Shown here one piece after another: positions 15,760-16,408 of a DNA stretch of 16,408 nt (position 1 is its first letter; each line of letters starts with the position of its first letter). The position numbers and the translations under genes are program-made. The notes below the pieces were generated by a model. The model made no database searches and was not told where the DNA came from. It saw only the letters and a program-made list of their open reading frames with translations. Origin of the DNA: Bacillota bacterium (GTDB lineage Bacteria; Bacillota; Clostridia; Lachnospirales; Lachnospiraceae); NCBI GenBank assembly GCA_023415595.1, contig JAEZJW010000082.1, positions 1 through 16,408 of the forward strand. The letters run 5' to 3'.

Positions 15760-16408
15760 TTACCTCCTTCCCTTTTTCCGCTTGTAGGGTGATGTCATTT
15801 TTTCAATAAAGGACATCAGATAGAAGCTTAGGATACCGATGGCCGCACTAAAGAATACGATCTGCCAGAATACATAGATGGACATGGCATGCTTTAAGGA
15901 CTGGGATAGCATACAGCCCAAGCCTCCGCCTCCCTGCAGGGTATCCACCAGAATGGATGCTGTTATTGCCATAGGCGCTGATATTTTCAATCCGGTAAAC
16001 AGATATGGTTTACAGGAGGGAATTAATAGCTTCCGGTATATCTGATATTTACTGGCCGCAATGGAATACATCAGCTCATGCTTCTCCTTCTCTACAGATT
16101 TGAAGCCTGCCAGTGTATTTGTAGCCACCGGATAGAAGGTCAGTATGGCTGCGATGACGATCCGGCTCTTATCAATATCCTTTGTCACTGCCAGGACAAT
16201 TGGAGCCATGCCCAGAATCGGTATCATCTGTATCAGCATCAGATAAGGAAAAACTGTTTTTTCTATGCCGGTGAACAGATTCATAAGCAGCGCCAGGGCA
16301 AACCCGATGATAATCCCTATCAGAAAACCGATTGCTGCACGCAATAAGGTGGTTCCAGCATTGCTAAGCACAATCTGGAGTGCTGTTTTACTGCTGCTTA
16401 CCATATCC
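15760..16408 (-). CDS. ABC transporter permease, SsuC/ThiX-like (5'-truncated by window edge)
   Basis: Second permease of the same importer; 214 residues are seen from the ATG at 16404. That ATG is probably internal: it lacks the first membrane helix and the LPxP-type segment that precede the NAGTTLLRAAIGFLIG region in this family, no ribosome site can be seen in the four bases left, and the frame stays open to the window edge. The EAA loop is SIAASKYQIYRKLLIPSCKPY and the C-terminal half carries GGGGLGCMLSQS. It is related to but clearly diverged from the next permease. The ATPase subunit and the operon promoter are expected beyond the right edge. Confidence 0.9.
   Translation of the reverse strand, partial: DMVSSSKTALQIVLSNAGTTLLRAAIGFLIGIIIGFALALLMNLFTGIEKTVFPYLMLIQMIPILGMAPIVLAVTKDIDKSRIVIAAILTFYPVATNTLAGFKSVEKEKHELMYSIAASKYQIYRKLLIPSCKPYLFTGLKISAPMAITASILVDTLQGGGGLGCMLSQSLKHAMSIYVFWQIVFFSAAIGILSFYLMSFIEKMTSPYKRKKGRR

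Overview
The window looks like chromosomal DNA of an anaerobic, low-to-moderate GC Firmicute, most likely a clostridium of the Lachnospiraceae type. This is judged from the strong AGGAGG-like ribosome binding sites before almost every gene, the NatAB-type exporter, the Ala/Pro/Thr/Glu-linker lipoprotein, the Big_2 surface protein and a reductive pyrimidine gene set. No rRNA, tRNA, CRISPR, insertion sequence or prophage gene was seen. The species assignment is an inference from gene content, not a search result.

Layout. (1) 1-3556, plus strand: the 3' part of an ABC exporter ATPase (NatA/DUF4162 type, start outside the window), then two tandem paralogous ABC-2 permeases (NatB type), closely packed as one operon. 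(2) 3557-3880: a terminator-like hairpin and a sigma-A-like promoter. (3) 3881-6321, plus: D-alanine-D-alanine ligase and MurF, two consecutive steps in making the UDP-MurNAc-pentapeptide, closed by a strong terminator at 6339-6368. (4) 6388-8034, minus: an RhlE-like DEAD-box RNA helicase with a long basic tail made of pentapeptide repeats. (5) 8291-9292, plus: a secreted protein made of four Big_2 domains with an exact 75-residue period. (6) 9293-9483: convergent intergenic region with an 18-bp perfect inverted repeat. (7) 9484 to the right edge, minus: one operon, in transcription order ABC permease (start outside the window), ABC permease, substrate-binding lipoprotein, dihydropyrimidinase, PreA-like dihydropyrimidine dehydrogenase, M20 ureidopropionase/carbamoylase.

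The last operon reads as uptake plus reductive breakdown of uracil/thymine-like rings. The importer brings in the base, PreA reduces the ring, the dihydropyrimidinase opens it, and the M20 enzyme removes the carbamoyl group to give a beta-amino acid, CO2 and ammonia. The importer ATPase is not in the window and probably lies just past the right edge, upstream in the operon.

Two things stand out. First, the substrate-binding lipoprotein seems to be a circular permutation of the NMT1/THI5-like fold: the segment that normally opens the mature protein (QLKWLPQAQF...GYYVALDKGYY) is at the C-terminus, and the segment that normally follows it (VGNWGLGNEYE onwards) comes first. Second, the PreA homologue carries at its N-terminus the eight-cysteine iron-sulfur domain normally found on the partner subunit PreT (and on mammalian DPD). 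The FAD and NAD(P)H domains are absent and no PreT gene is visible, so the electron donor may differ from the NADH-linked PreTA enzyme.
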